From positions 372,001 to 436,000 of the forward strand of contig JACJYV010000004.1 of the NCBI GenBank assembly GCA_020635905.1: 64,000 bases of DNA, read 5' to 3'. Below the pieces are notes generated by a model. It ran no database searches, had not been told where the DNA came from, and worked only from the letters and a program-made list of their open reading frames with translations. This document shows, one piece after another, positions 19,216 to 27,921 of this stretch (positions are counted from its first letter, which is position 1; each line of letters begins with the position of its first letter). The stretch comes from Bacteroidia bacterium. Lineage in GTDB: Bacteria; Bacteroidota; Bacteroidia; J057; JADKCL01. The position numbers were made by a program, and so were the translations under genes.

Positions 19216-20393
19216 GATACCCCTGGTTGGTCATATTGCTGATTTTTTCCCTTTTGCCGGGATGTTCAACTGAGACCATCACCCCGGCAGAATCCTTCAT
19301 TCATTTTTATGGATCTGTCAAAGATGAAACTGCCAATTCCATGGCGGTCTGCCCGGATGGAGGCTATTTGCTCGCAGGTGCAGTCAGTGATGACGACAAT
19401 AATAAAGCAGGTTATCTGGTCAGAACGGATTCACTGGGCGTGCTGGAGTGGTCTGAGGAGTATGAAGGTGGGGGACAGGTGGAATTTGAACAGATTTTTT
19501 CCGTTTCAGGGGTGGGCTATTTTGTATTTGGAAGCACCCGCGAGGATGGAATCTGGAAATTTTATGCCATGATCATTGACGGATCTGGAGCTGTGCTGAA
19601 GGAAAATTCCTATGCGGGGATTGGCGATATAGATGCCTTTCCGCAATCTGCGATTGCGACCTCTGACGGCGGCTTCGCCCTGTTGGGCAGTTCCCAGGAG
19701 TTTGACAAGCAGATTTTGTTCATCAAAATTGACTCAGATCTCAATGAGGAATGGAAACAGGAGTACGGCGATTCAGGAACCGAGGAAAGTGGCTACAGCC
19801 TTGTGCAACTGCCCGACGACGGCTACGCCGTCTGTGCCTCCCGCGGGGTGCTCAATTCAGAGCAATTGCTTTACCTGCGCCTGCAATCAGACGGCACGGA
19901 AGTCAAAAATGTATATCGCAGCCGCAACATTGAGTGGAAAGGCACGTCTATCATGCTGCTGGACGATGACAACCTGGCCATTCTGGGCGTAAACCGCATC
20001 TTGGGCTTTGAAAATTACGATGCCTTTATCTACACCCTCACTCCTGACGGAGATTCGCTGGATATTAAACTTTTTGGTGAATCAAAGAATGAAACGCCTG
20101 GCTCTAATTGCCTGATTAAGACCCTGGCAGGGGGCTATGCCTTCACGGGTTTTACCAATTCACGAACCGAGGGCGGCCGGGATATTTACCTGGAAAAAGT
20201 GACGCCTGAAGGAACTTCCACGACCACTAATGTGACCCATTTTGGCGGCTCCCGGGACGACGAAGGCAACGCCATTTTCCAGACTTCCAATGGCGGCTTT
20301 GTCATTGCCGGCACAGCCTCCAGTTTTGGCGACCTGCAAACTGACGTATTCCTGATGCGCACCAATGCTAACCTGAAATTACTGATCCAATGA
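19212..20393 (+). CDS. Lipoprotein with beta-propeller-like repeats, first copy
   Basis: A 393-residue protein. The chosen ATG overlaps the upstream stop by four bases and gives a short lipoprotein signal MRYPWLVILLIFSLLPGC, with the lipid-anchoring Cys at residue 18. An upstream frame extension lies inside the previous gene and is rejected. The mature part has about seven repeats of roughly 50 residues built around DGGYLLAG / DGGFALLG / DGGFVIAG and IYLEKVTPEG, like bacterial propellers of the delta-60 or SBBP kind. The partner barrel gene is directly upstream. It is probably displayed on the outer membrane; a sensor role beside the barrel is inference. Confidence 0.78.
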   Translation: MRYPWLVILLIFSLLPGCSTETITPAESFIHFYGSVKDETANSMAVCPDGGYLLAGAVSDDDNNKAGYLVRTDSLGVLEWSEEYEGGGQVEFEQIFSVSGVGYFVFGSTREDGIWKFYAMIIDGSGAVLKENSYAGIGDIDAFPQSAIATSDGGFALLGSSQEFDKQILFIKIDSDLNEEWKQEYGDSGTEESGYSLVQLPDDGYAVCASRGVLNSEQLLYLRLQSDGTEVKNVYRSRNIEWKGTSIMLLDDDNLAILGVNRILGFENYDAFIYTLTPDGDSLDIKLFGESKNETPGSNCLIKTLAGGYAFTGFTNSRTEGGRDIYLEKVTPEGTSTTTNVTHFGGSRDDEGNAIFQTSNGGFVIAGTASSFGDLQTDVFLMRTNANLKLLIQ

Positions 20394-21550
20394 GGCGCAG
20401 TTTACATATCACAGGGTTGTTACTGCTGCTTTGGCTGGCTGGCGGAAATCTTTTTTCCCAGATGAGCCCTGAACGCAATTTGCGCACCTTGAATGAAGAC
20501 ATGCGGGCCGGGAAATTCGAAAAGGTGATCACTGATTTCAAATTATTTTTTGAAGGAGATTACAAGCAACTCAGGGAAAAAGGCACCACAAAATTGAGCC
20601 AGGACGCGAAGGACGTCCTGGAGGAAGCGCTGGAAATTATGGCTACTGCTTACCTCGAACTGGACAGTATGCCTCAGGCCGGGCAAGCCATGTATTTTCT
20701 CCTGAAAAATAATAATTACTACCGCCCATCTGACTCCAAAACCCAGTCATTCTTACGGCTTTATCGCAAATATTACCTCTTTCCCCGCTGGTCAATAGGC
20801 TTTCATTTCATGGGTTCCCTGACTTCGGTCGATGCCAGTAAATCCTCGCAATTGCGTTTTGATTCGGACAGCCTGAGGGAAAAATACAGTCCCCAGCCAG
20901 GTCTGGGATTTGGGTTGCGGGCAGAGCATAATTTTACCCGCAGTTTTGGGCTGGGAACTGAGTTGAATTACAGCCGGGTGGCCTATTCCTACCATGCCAA
21001 AGTGGATCAGCCAGCCATTTCAACCCAGGACTGGGAAATGAAATATCAGGAAAATTCAATCTATCTCACCCTTCCCCTCTACGCCAAATTCAAATGGATT
21101 CTGCCCCAGAGCCGCAAAAAGAGTTTCAGGCCTGCCGTGCAGACCAGTATCGTCGCCTACGGCGGGGGACAGACTTCCTATTTGCTCAAAAGTTCAGCCA
21201 ATGTATCCTTTCACGAGACGACCAACGTTTCAGGGGAGGAACCCTATTCTGTTTCCACTGAAAAATCCAACCTGACTGCCAATCGCAACCGCTGGGATTA
21301 TGGCCTGGTGGGAGGAGTGGGCATGGATTTTGACCTGGGAAATTCGTCCTTTGGCGATATTACCCTCTTTTTCAGGACCCGAAATCAGTTTTATTTCAAT
21401 AACCACGTCAAGTTGGGGAATTCCCCGAATGCCGTCCTGCTCTGGGATTATAATTATCTCGAACACAGCCTGCATTTGCGACATTATTTTATCCTGATGG
21501 CGGGCATGAAAGTCAACCTCAAAAAGCAGATCAAAAAAGGAAGATCATGA
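20390..21550 (+). CDS. Outer-membrane beta-barrel protein, second copy
   Basis: A 386-residue protein. The signal peptide is MRRSLHITGLLLLLWLAGGNLFSQ. A helical segment (about 27-115) precedes a predicted barrel from about 130 (WSIGFHFMGSL; GFGLRAEHNFTRSFGLGTEL; FILMAGMKVNL at the end). It has the architecture of the gene at 18076 and the same position before a repeat lipoprotein. Both ends overlap neighbours by ATGA. The pair 20390-22737 therefore looks like a duplicated and diverged copy of 18076-20393, perhaps giving the operon two detectors. Confidence 0.75.
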   Translation: MRRSLHITGLLLLLWLAGGNLFSQMSPERNLRTLNEDMRAGKFEKVITDFKLFFEGDYKQLREKGTTKLSQDAKDVLEEALEIMATAYLELDSMPQAGQAMYFLLKNNNYYRPSDSKTQSFLRLYRKYYLFPRWSIGFHFMGSLTSVDASKSSQLRFDSDSLREKYSPQPGLGFGLRAEHNFTRSFGLGTELNYSRVAYSYHAKVDQPAISTQDWEMKYQENSIYLTLPLYAKFKWILPQSRKKSFRPAVQTSIVAYGGGQTSYLLKSSANVSFHETTNVSGEEPYSVSTEKSNLTANRNRWDYGLVGGVGMDFDLGNSSFGDITLFFRTRNQFYFNNHVKLGNSPNAVLLWDYNYLEHSLHLRHYFILMAGMKVNLKKQIKKGRS

Positions 21551-22737
21551 AGAAAATCCATCTGATTTTTGGTCTTGGATTGCTTTTGCTGTTGGCCTGC
21601 AAAAAGGAGGTCATTGACCTCAGGGAGGGAACTTTTGTGCGCTTTTTTGGCGGCACACAGGACGAAATTGGCTACGCAGTGCTGCCCACCCCTGAGGGAG
21701 GGATTCTTTTTGGAGGCAGCACCACCTCCACCAATAACGGGAAGGATGTGATCATCTTCAAGACAGATTCTTCAGGGATTCACGAATGGGAATTCACGGA
21801 AGGCTCGGCTTATGACGATGAGGTTTACTCCCTGCTCAATCTTTCTGATGGAAATTATCTTGGGATTGGGGTTTCGCACAGCACTGGAAATCCTTATAAT
21901 CAGGGGTATATCGTCAAAATATCAGCTCAGGGCTCCGTGATGGATGAAAAATTTTTTGGTACGGAAAGCAAAGCCAATTATGATTTTCGCAACGGAACGG
22001 TCCTGCAGGATGGTGGATTGCTACTTTGTGGACGGGTGGTCGATTCGCTGAAAAATGAGAAAATCTATGTAGTGCGTCTGGATGAAGATTTTAATGAGGT
22101 GTGGGAGCTGGTGGATACCTGTGGTTCGGCCCGCGACGTTAAGCAGGACTCAGACGGGGATTTTTACCTGCTGAGTTTTGGCGCCTGCGGCGGTTATGGT
22201 GGCACAGACACCTATCTCCAAAAGTATGATTTGCAAAAAAATCTGATCTGGAGTAAGCCCTATGGCGGCGTGCAGGAAGACCGCGGCTGGACCATGTTGC
22301 TGACTACGGATGGTGGAATTGCAGTTGCAGGAGATTCCAAGAATAAAACTGTGGCGGGTCAGGAAAGGGATGTTTGGGTGTTTAAAACGGATTTGTCGGG
22401 AAATATACTCTACGAGAACAGGTTTGGAGGCAGCGAATCTGACCGCGCACAGCTGAGTTCCATGGCAGAATTCAGCGACGGGAGTCTGTTTGTGGCAGGT
22501 GATACCCGCTCCAAAACCAACGGAGGCAGCGATTTTTTCATCCTGAAAGTCAGCACGGAAAGTCAGGACAGCTTTGAGATCAAGTTTGGGGGCAACGGGC
22601 ACGACATTGGGCGGGGAGCCGCCATAACTTCTGATGGGAAATTGCTCATAGTTGGTGATTCTGAGAGCCTCAAAGGCGTAAGCCGCGACATCGTGCTGAT
22701 CAAAGCCCTGAGCAACGGTCGTCTGGCCACAGATTGA
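21547..22737 (+). CDS. Lipoprotein with beta-propeller-like repeats, second copy
   Basis: A 396-residue lipoprotein. The signal MKKIHLIFGLGLLLLLAC puts the lipid Cys at residue 18. Repeats of about 50-55 residues contain FFGGTQDEIGYAVLPTPEGG, YGGVQEDRGWTMLLTTDGG and FGGSESDRAQLSSMAEFSDG, the same module as in the gene at 19212. It is the last gene of the six-gene operon. About 230 nt without a clear terminator separate it from the DPP-IV gene, which has its own candidate promoter elements. It is probably a surface-exposed propeller working with the barrel encoded directly upstream. Confidence 0.78.
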   Translation: MKKIHLIFGLGLLLLLACKKEVIDLREGTFVRFFGGTQDEIGYAVLPTPEGGILFGGSTTSTNNGKDVIIFKTDSSGIHEWEFTEGSAYDDEVYSLLNLSDGNYLGIGVSHSTGNPYNQGYIVKISAQGSVMDEKFFGTESKANYDFRNGTVLQDGGLLLCGRVVDSLKNEKIYVVRLDEDFNEVWELVDTCGSARDVKQDSDGDFYLLSFGACGGYGGTDTYLQKYDLQKNLIWSKPYGGVQEDRGWTMLLTTDGGIAVAGDSKNKTVAGQERDVWVFKTDLSGNILYENRFGGSESDRAQLSSMAEFSDGSLFVAGDTRSKTNGGSDFFILKVSTESQDSFEIKFGGNGHDIGRGAAITSDGKLLIVGDSESLKGVSRDIVLIKALSNGRLATD

Positions 22738-22967
22738 CCCTGAATTCCCCTCAGAACCTCTGAAAGCAGGCAAATCAGGGATGCAGCAGGTGAAATTATC
22801 TAAGTTTTCTGGGGCAAATGCGTATTTCTGACCCTGATCCAACTCAGAGGTTCAAAGTTTTTTGGGCTTCCCTTGTCTAATCTTGCTAATTGTCTCAAAG
22901 GAATTGCCAAAGACTCCCAAAACCCATTATCTTAGCTTCCTGAGATTTTATTATCAAAAGTACCACC

Positions 22968-25181
22968 ATGAAGAATAGAATTATTCTGGTTTCCCTGGTC
23001 CTGATTTCCATTTGTTTTAACAGTATTCAGCTCAGGGCTCAGACCACCACCAAATCCAAAACCGCAAAAAAAGACATTGCCCTGGAGGACATCTGGCTGT
23101 ATTATAAGTTTGTGCCAGGCTTTCCCGAGGAATTCAACTGGATGAATGACGACCAGTATTATTCCGTACTGGAAGAAAATAAGATCGTTAAATACGGAAT
23201 CAAGGACAGAAAGCCCGTGCAAACCATCCTTGATCTGGGCGAACTGAAATTTGGCGTGGCCGTGGAAGATAAAGTAGAAGCCTATTCCTTCAGCGACGAC
23301 GAGAAAAAACTGCTGCTCAAAACCAAGGTGGAGCAAATTTACCGCCATTCCACCAAAGATCAGTGCTTCGTTTACGACATGGAAAGCAAAAAGCTGACCA
23401 CCCTGCACAACGGAGATTTGATCAATTTTGCCAATTTTTCCCCTGATGGATCCCGCATTGGCTACCTTTTTGAGAATAATATCTATTACTACGACTTCAA
23501 AACAGGCAAGGAAGTTCAGGTCACCAACGATGGGAAAATCAATTCCATCATCAATGGCGGCACAGACTGGGTCAACGAAGAAGAATTTGCCTTCACCCGC
23601 GCCTTTTACTGGTCTCCTGACAACCAAAAAATTGCCTTCATGCGCTTTGATGAGTCCAATGTGAAAGAATTTTCCATGGACAAATATGGTTCGCTTTATC
23701 CTGAACCCTACAAATTTAAATATCCCAAAGCTGGGGAGGACAATGCGGTAATTCGTCTTTTTGTCTATGACCTGGCCACCCAAAAATCCATTGAACTGGA
23801 TCCGGGACCAGATCTCGAGTTTTACATTCCCCGCGCCACCTGGACCCAGGACGCCAATACTTTGGCTGTAATGCGTATGCCCCGTCTGCAAAATCAGGTG
23901 GAAATTGTTTTGTACGATGCCAAATCAGGTCAGGGAAAAACCATTCTGACCGAAAAATCTGACACTTATATCTCTGAGGTAAGTGACAATACCTGGTACT
24001 TTCTGAAAAATGGAAAAGGATTTATCTGGCAGAGTGAAAGAGACGGATTCAATCACCTGTACATGTACGACATGCAGGGAACTTTGGTGCGCCAGATCAC
24101 CAAAGGCGATTGGGAAGTCACGGAACTTTGTTCCGTGGATGAAGCCAACGAAACCATTTACTTTCTTTCCACGGAAGTTTCAGCGGTCAGCCGCCACCTG
24201 TACAGCATCCCCTTCGCTGGCGGCAGTACCAAAAAGTTGAGCAAAGCTCCAGGCTGGCATTCCGCTTCCTTCAGCTCAAATAACTCTTACTACCTGGATA
24301 CCTGGTCCACCATTGAAAATCCGCCCACCTCGGCCCTTTTTGACAAAAAAGGCAAGGAAGTGCTGGTGCTCGAAGACAACGCCAAACTGCGGGAAACCAT
24401 GGCTGGCTACAACATGTCCAAACCTCAGTTTTTCGAAATGAAGACCTCTGAGGCCGTCATGTTGAACGGTTGGATGATCAAACCCCCGGATTTTGACGAG
24501 AAGAAAAAATATCCCGTGCTGATGTACGTGTACGGAGGTCCTGGCAGCCAGACGGTTACAGACGAGTTTGGCATGTTTAACTACATCTGGTATCAGATGC
24601 TGGCCCAGATGGGTTACATCGTGGTATCAGTGGATAACCGCGGCACAGGCGGACGGGGGGCGGATTTTAAGAAATCCACCTATGCTGATCTGGGCAACCT
24701 GGAAACGGTGGATCAGATCGAGGCAGCCAAATGGCTGGCTGGTCAGCCCTATGTGGACGGAAACCGCATTGGCATCTGGGGATGGAGCTTTGGCGGCTAC
24801 ATGACCTCACTCTGCCTGACCAAGGGAGGGCCCCAGTTCAAAATGGGGATCGCGGTGGCACCCGTTACCAACTGGAGGTTTTATGACACAATTTACACGG
24901 AGAGATACCTCAAAACTCCCCAGATCAATCCCAAAGGGTACGACGAAAACAGCCCCATCAATTTTGCCAAGCAACTCGATGGACACTATATGGTCATTCA
25001 CGGCACGGCCGACGATAACGTACATTTTCAGAATACTGTGGAGTGGGTGGATGCCCTGGTCAAGGCCAATAAGCAGTTTGACCTGATGTTTTATCCCAAC
25101 AAAAATCACGGCATTTACGGGGGCGTAACCCGCTTCCACTTGTACAAAAAGATGACTGATTACATCCTGGCCAACCTGTAA
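22968..25181 (+). CDS. Dipeptidyl peptidase IV-type S9 serine peptidase
   Basis: A 737-residue secreted enzyme that removes Xaa-Pro dipeptides from peptide N-termini. A signal peptide ends near LRAQ (about residue 27). Residues about 40-480 form the beta-propeller (DPP-IV N-terminal) domain, including the WVNEEEFAFTRAFYWSPD segment that in this family carries substrate-binding Glu residues. The catalytic hydrolase domain has GWSFGGY with Ser607, HGTADDNVHFQ with Asp682/683, and NKNHGIYGG with His714. Length is normal. Upstream, TTG (22904-22906) and TATCTTAG (22928-22935), spaced 21 bp, could be its promoter. A terminator follows. Confidence 0.95.
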   Translation: MKNRIILVSLVLISICFNSIQLRAQTTTKSKTAKKDIALEDIWLYYKFVPGFPEEFNWMNDDQYYSVLEENKIVKYGIKDRKPVQTILDLGELKFGVAVEDKVEAYSFSDDEKKLLLKTKVEQIYRHSTKDQCFVYDMESKKLTTLHNGDLINFANFSPDGSRIGYLFENNIYYYDFKTGKEVQVTNDGKINSIINGGTDWVNEEEFAFTRAFYWSPDNQKIAFMRFDESNVKEFSMDKYGSLYPEPYKFKYPKAGEDNAVIRLFVYDLATQKSIELDPGPDLEFYIPRATWTQDANTLAVMRMPRLQNQVEIVLYDAKSGQGKTILTEKSDTYISEVSDNTWYFLKNGKGFIWQSERDGFNHLYMYDMQGTLVRQITKGDWEVTELCSVDEANETIYFLSTEVSAVSRHLYSIPFAGGSTKKLSKAPGWHSASFSSNNSYYLDTWSTIENPPTSALFDKKGKEVLVLEDNAKLRETMAGYNMSKPQFFEMKTSEAVMLNGWMIKPPDFDEKKKYPVLMYVYGGPGSQTVTDEFGMFNYIWYQMLAQMGYIVVSVDNRGTGGRGADFKKSTYADLGNLETVDQIEAAKWLAGQPYVDGNRIGIWGWSFGGYMTSLCLTKGGPQFKMGIAVAPVTNWRFYDTIYTERYLKTPQINPKGYDENSPINFAKQLDGHYMVIHGTADDNVHFQNTVEWVDALVKANKQFDLMFYPNKNHGIYGGVTRFHLYKKMTDYILANL

Positions 25182-25211
25182 GCCAGATTAAGGAACTAAA
25201 ATCCTCACTCA

Positions 25212-25246
25212 AACCCCGTTGTCTTTCCAGGCGACGGGGTTTTTTG
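25212..25246 (+). terminator. Rho-independent terminator after the DPP-IV gene
   Basis: The stem AACCCCGTTG / CGACGGGGTT (25212-25221 and 25232-25241) is followed by a T-run, 30 bp after the stop codon. Confidence 0.8.
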
Positions 25247-25502
25247 TTTGGAGGAAATTGCGGGGATGTGGTTCTGGAATAATTGAAAGTGAAGAAGGAG
25301 AAAGGTTGGATTCATTCAGATTAAAAGTCCTGGCTGAAGTGGATCAATCATCTTAATTCCAGGCTTAGATAAGGATTAAACCAGAGATAGTAGAGATAGA
25401 GGAAGGCCTTCAAAAGGGGAGGAGTAACCCAAACATTGGCTTCATTTCAGCCCGGGCTGAGACCAAAACAGGGGAGGGACCAGGTTGACCTCCCCAAAAA
25501 AC
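25247..25502. other. Intergenic stretch with nothing recognised
   Basis: It lies between the terminators of two convergent genes. I see no open frame with coding character, repeat or RNA structure here. Confidence 0.5.
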
Positions 25503-25540
25503 CAGCTCAAAAAAAAAGCTGCTTCCTAAGAAGCAGCTTT
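25503..25540 (-). terminator. Rho-independent terminator of the lipoprotein at 25564
   Basis: The 11-bp stem AAAGCTGCTTC / GAAGCAGCTTT (25515-25525 and 25530-25540) has a CTAA loop. On the minus strand a run of T follows. Confidence 0.88.
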
Positions 25541-25563
25541 CCTATTTTCAAATCCCTGACGGA

Positions 25564-26055
25564 TTAATTTCCGGTTTTGGTTTTGGTGGTTTTGGTAGTG
25601 GTTTTGTTAGTACCATCACCTGCGGGAGGAGTCGTGTTACCTTTGGTGGTAGCTGTACCAGTTTGGGTATTGGTGTTGGTTTTGGTGGTGGTAACTTCCT
25701 TCACGGGCTTCACGTTTTCAACGTTTGCTTTGGTGTCGTTGTTTTTAACCACAACTTTGGTAGCAGGATCTTCTTTGGGAGTGGTTTTTGGATTGTCGCG
25801 GTAAACGACTTTGGTTTTGCCGGCTTCCTTTTCCAGTTCCGAAACCAGGGCTTCCAGAGAATCCTGACGGAGGGAATCGAGACGAGCGGCTTCCATGGCA
25901 GCTGCTTTCTCAGCTTTCATGATTGAATCGTTACGCAGGGAGTCGGCCAGAGCTTTGGCTTTCGCTTCAGCTTCAGCTTTTCCATTGCCACAAGATGCCA
26001 GAAACAGCATTCCTGCAAAAAGACCTAAGGATAATAAAACTGCACTTTTCTTCAT
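25564..26055 (-). CDS. Low-complexity lipoprotein
   Basis: A 163-residue lipoprotein. The signal MKKSAVLLSLGLFAGMLFLASC puts the lipid Cys at residue 22. A charged helical stretch follows (about 25-85, Ala/Lys/Glu/Asp with repeated DSLR and DSL words). The C-terminal half is a Thr/Lys/Asn-rich disordered tail ending in KTTTKTTKTKTGN. The helix plus flexible tail could span periplasm or tether to the cell wall, but no family is recognised. It is single-gene, ends at a strong terminator and is divergent from the EGF lipoprotein gene at 26219. Confidence 0.85.
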   Translation of the reverse strand: MKKSAVLLSLGLFAGMLFLASCGNGKAEAEAKAKALADSLRNDSIMKAEKAAAMEAARLDSLRQDSLEALVSELEKEAGKTKVVYRDNPKTTPKEDPATKVVVKNNDTKANVENVKPVKEVTTTKTNTNTQTGTATTKGNTTPPAGDGTNKTTTKTTKTKTGN

Positions 26056-26139
26056 GGTGGTTATTAATAAAAAATGATGTTATTTGTTTCTCCTAAAACG
26101 GGGCAAATATAATAAAATTCTTTCGATTAAAATATTTTT

Positions 26140-26168
26140 TTTGGATTGGGGAAAAAATTCTATCTTTG
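26140..26168 (+). promoter_or_regulatory. Bacteroidota-type promoter of the first EGF lipoprotein gene
   Basis: TTTG at 26140-26143 and TATCTTTG at 26161-26168 match the -33 and -7 consensus with 17 bp between them. The start codon follows about 50 bp later after an AT-rich leader. Confidence 0.65.
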
Positions 26169-26218
26169 CGCGGTTGTATTATTGAATACCAAAAATCTTA
26201 ACCATTCATTAAAACATT

Positions 26219-26734
26219 ATGAAACTCAAGAGAAATTCTTTTTTTGCAAGCCTGATCGTTGCTATGGGTCTTCTGTTCACCATCACTGGTTGTGATCCCT
26301 GTGCCAACACCGAATGTTTGAACGGTGGTTCCTGCGTTGACGGAACCTGCGTTTGTGCAACTGGTTATGAAGGAAGCGACTGCAGCACCCTTTCACGCGC
26401 TAAACTCATTGGAGCTTACAACGTGGCTGAAACATGCAGTGGTTCACCTTTCACCTACGCCTGCACCATCTCTGGTTCTACCTCTGATGATCTGAAAATC
26501 AACTTCAGCAACTTTTACGATCTGCTCGGCTTCTACGGTATCAGCACCCCTGTTACTGCTACCATGAGCGGCGAAGAGTCTTTCGTAGTTTCAACCACCA
26601 TCACCAGCGGCGCTGACACCTACACTGTTAGCGGTAATGGTTCTGTTAACAGCGACGCTACCCTGTCTCTGACCTACAACGTAGACGTTAACGGTACGGT
26701 TGACGCTTGTACTGCTACCTACACTCTGCAGTAA
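26219..26734 (+). CDS. EGF-like lipoprotein, copy 1
   Basis: A 171-residue lipoprotein with lipobox FTITGC (Cys25). It is followed at once by a six-cysteine EGF-like motif (Cys28, 33, 39, 44, 46, 55; CLNGGSC and GYEGSDC are typical). A beta-rich domain of about 115 residues with four more cysteines follows (VAETCSGSPFTYACT ... NVDVNGTVDACTATYTLQ). The codons are more uniform than in the neighbouring copies (repeated GCT, AAC, GAC, GGT), as in a highly expressed gene. It has its own promoter match and terminator. Four paralogues follow one another; this is the most canonical. The function is unknown; surface binding or adhesion is possible. Confidence 0.9.
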   Translation: MKLKRNSFFASLIVAMGLLFTITGCDPCANTECLNGGSCVDGTCVCATGYEGSDCSTLSRAKLIGAYNVAETCSGSPFTYACTISGSTSDDLKINFSNFYDLLGFYGISTPVTATMSGEESFVVSTTITSGADTYTVSGNGSVNSDATLSLTYNVDVNGTVDACTATYTLQ

Positions 26735-26766
26735 GCCTCAGGCAAAATAAAGAAAAGCTTATATGT

Positions 26767-26797
26767 AACCCTCCCGATTTTTCGGGAGGGTTTTTTT
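26767..26797 (+). terminator. Rho-independent terminator after EGF copy 1
   Basis: CCCTCCCG (26769-26776) pairs with CGGGAGGG (26783-26790), followed by seven T. It isolates copy 1 from copies 2-4. Confidence 0.9.
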
Positions 26798-26882
26798 ATT
26801 GGTTTCAGGCAGATTCTTTTATCCCAAACAATTGCAGGAAATTTTTAACTTTGACCTCATAAGTCATTCAATTTAAATTACC

Positions 26883-27389
26883 ATGAACCTGAAAGCTTCA
26901 TTCGCATCATTTTCTCTCCTTGTTATGCTGCTTGTTGCCGGCTGCAATCCCTGTAAAAAAGTAACCTGTGAGCATGGGGGAACCTGCATGGAGGGTACCT
27001 GTGGCTGCCTGCCCGGCTACGAAGGGGAGTTTTGCGAAAACATGAGCAAAAATTCAGTAGCTGCCACTTACACCGTGTCCGAAACCTGTACTGGTTCTAC
27101 TGATTCCTATTCCTGCACGGTTCAGGCCTCTGCAACGGATGATCTTCAGGTTGAATTCACCAATTTTTACAACCTGGAAGGAGCCTACGGATTTTCTTCC
27201 CTGATTTATGGAGAGTTTACTGCAGAAAACACCATTACCATTGCCTCACAGACCCGCATGAATACCAACGGGGACAGCTTTACCTTTTCAGGAACTGCCA
27301 CCGTGGGCGAAAATGGGAATCTTACCCTGAACTACACGGTGGATGTAAACGGTGATTCAGACGATTGCACTGCAACCTTTACCCGTTAA
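26883..27389 (+). CDS. EGF-like lipoprotein, copy 2
   Basis: A 168-residue paralogue of the preceding lipoprotein. The lipid Cys is at 21 (LLVAGC). EGF-like cysteines are at 24, 29, 35, 40, 42 and 51. The C-terminal beta domain keeps all four cysteines (SETCTGSTDSYSCTV ... DVNGDSDDCTATFTR). A TAACTTTG at 26846-26853 matches the -7 consensus, but no -33 element at proper spacing is visible. Copy 3 starts 16 nt after its stop, so copies 2-4 probably form one transcript. Confidence 0.88.
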   Translation: MNLKASFASFSLLVMLLVAGCNPCKKVTCEHGGTCMEGTCGCLPGYEGEFCENMSKNSVAATYTVSETCTGSTDSYSCTVQASATDDLQVEFTNFYNLEGAYGFSSLIYGEFTAENTITIASQTRMNTNGDSFTFSGTATVGENGNLTLNYTVDVNGDSDDCTATFTR

Positions 27390-27405
27390 CAGGTATCCTT
27401 TGAAT

Positions 27406-27921
27406 ATGCATCGTATTCATCATCTTTCCGGGATAATTTCCCTTTTTTTGCTTTTGATCATGGTCACTGGTTGTGACCCTTGTCAGAGTGTGATCTGTAT
27501 CAACGGAGTCTGCAAGGACGGAGTCTGCGATTGTCAGGCGGGTTTTGAGGGAACAGATTGTGGGGATAAGTCGCGCGACCGCTTCCTTTCGGGCTATACC
27601 GTGGCCGAGCAATGCGATAATAATGGAGCCTTTGTCTATACCACCACCATTACGGAGGCACCTGGCTCAGACTCCACCAAAGTCCTGATCGACAACCTGT
27701 TTGATGCCAAATTATCCTTCGGGCTCGATCCTGTTTTCGCCTTTGCCGACAGCTTTATTCTGACCATTCCCTCCCAGACCCTTACCGACCTCAACAGCAA
27801 GAATTACACATTCTCAGGCATTGGAGTCATGGACCCTGACACCACGGTTCTGGTTATTGATTACACCATTGTGGCTGACGGAAATTCCGACAATTGCAGT
27901 GCAACCTTAGTGAAGCAATGA
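27406..27921 (+). CDS. EGF-like lipoprotein, copy 3
   Basis: A 171-residue lipoprotein. The ATG at 27406 gives a standard signal MHRIHHLSG...MVTGC with the lipid Cys at 23. An upstream in-frame extension overlaps copy 2 and lacks signal character. EGF-like cysteines are at 26, 31, 36, 41, 43 and 52. The NGGxC of copies 1-2 is shortened to INGVC. The C-terminal domain is recognisable (YTVAEQCDNNGAFVYTTTI ... VADGNSDNCSATLVKQ) but has lost two of its four cysteines. Its stop overlaps the copy 4 start (ATGA). Confidence 0.86.
   Translation: MHRIHHLSGIISLFLLLIMVTGCDPCQSVICINGVCKDGVCDCQAGFEGTDCGDKSRDRFLSGYTVAEQCDNNGAFVYTTTITEAPGSDSTKVLIDNLFDAKLSFGLDPVFAFADSFILTIPSQTLTDLNSKNYTFSGIGVMDPDTTVLVIDYTIVADGNSDNCSATLVKQ

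Noticed and set aside
22932..23891. 319-codon minus-strand frame opposite the DPP-IV gene
   Set aside because: The DPP-IV frame has all catalytic and propeller motifs; the antisense frame results from codon bias.
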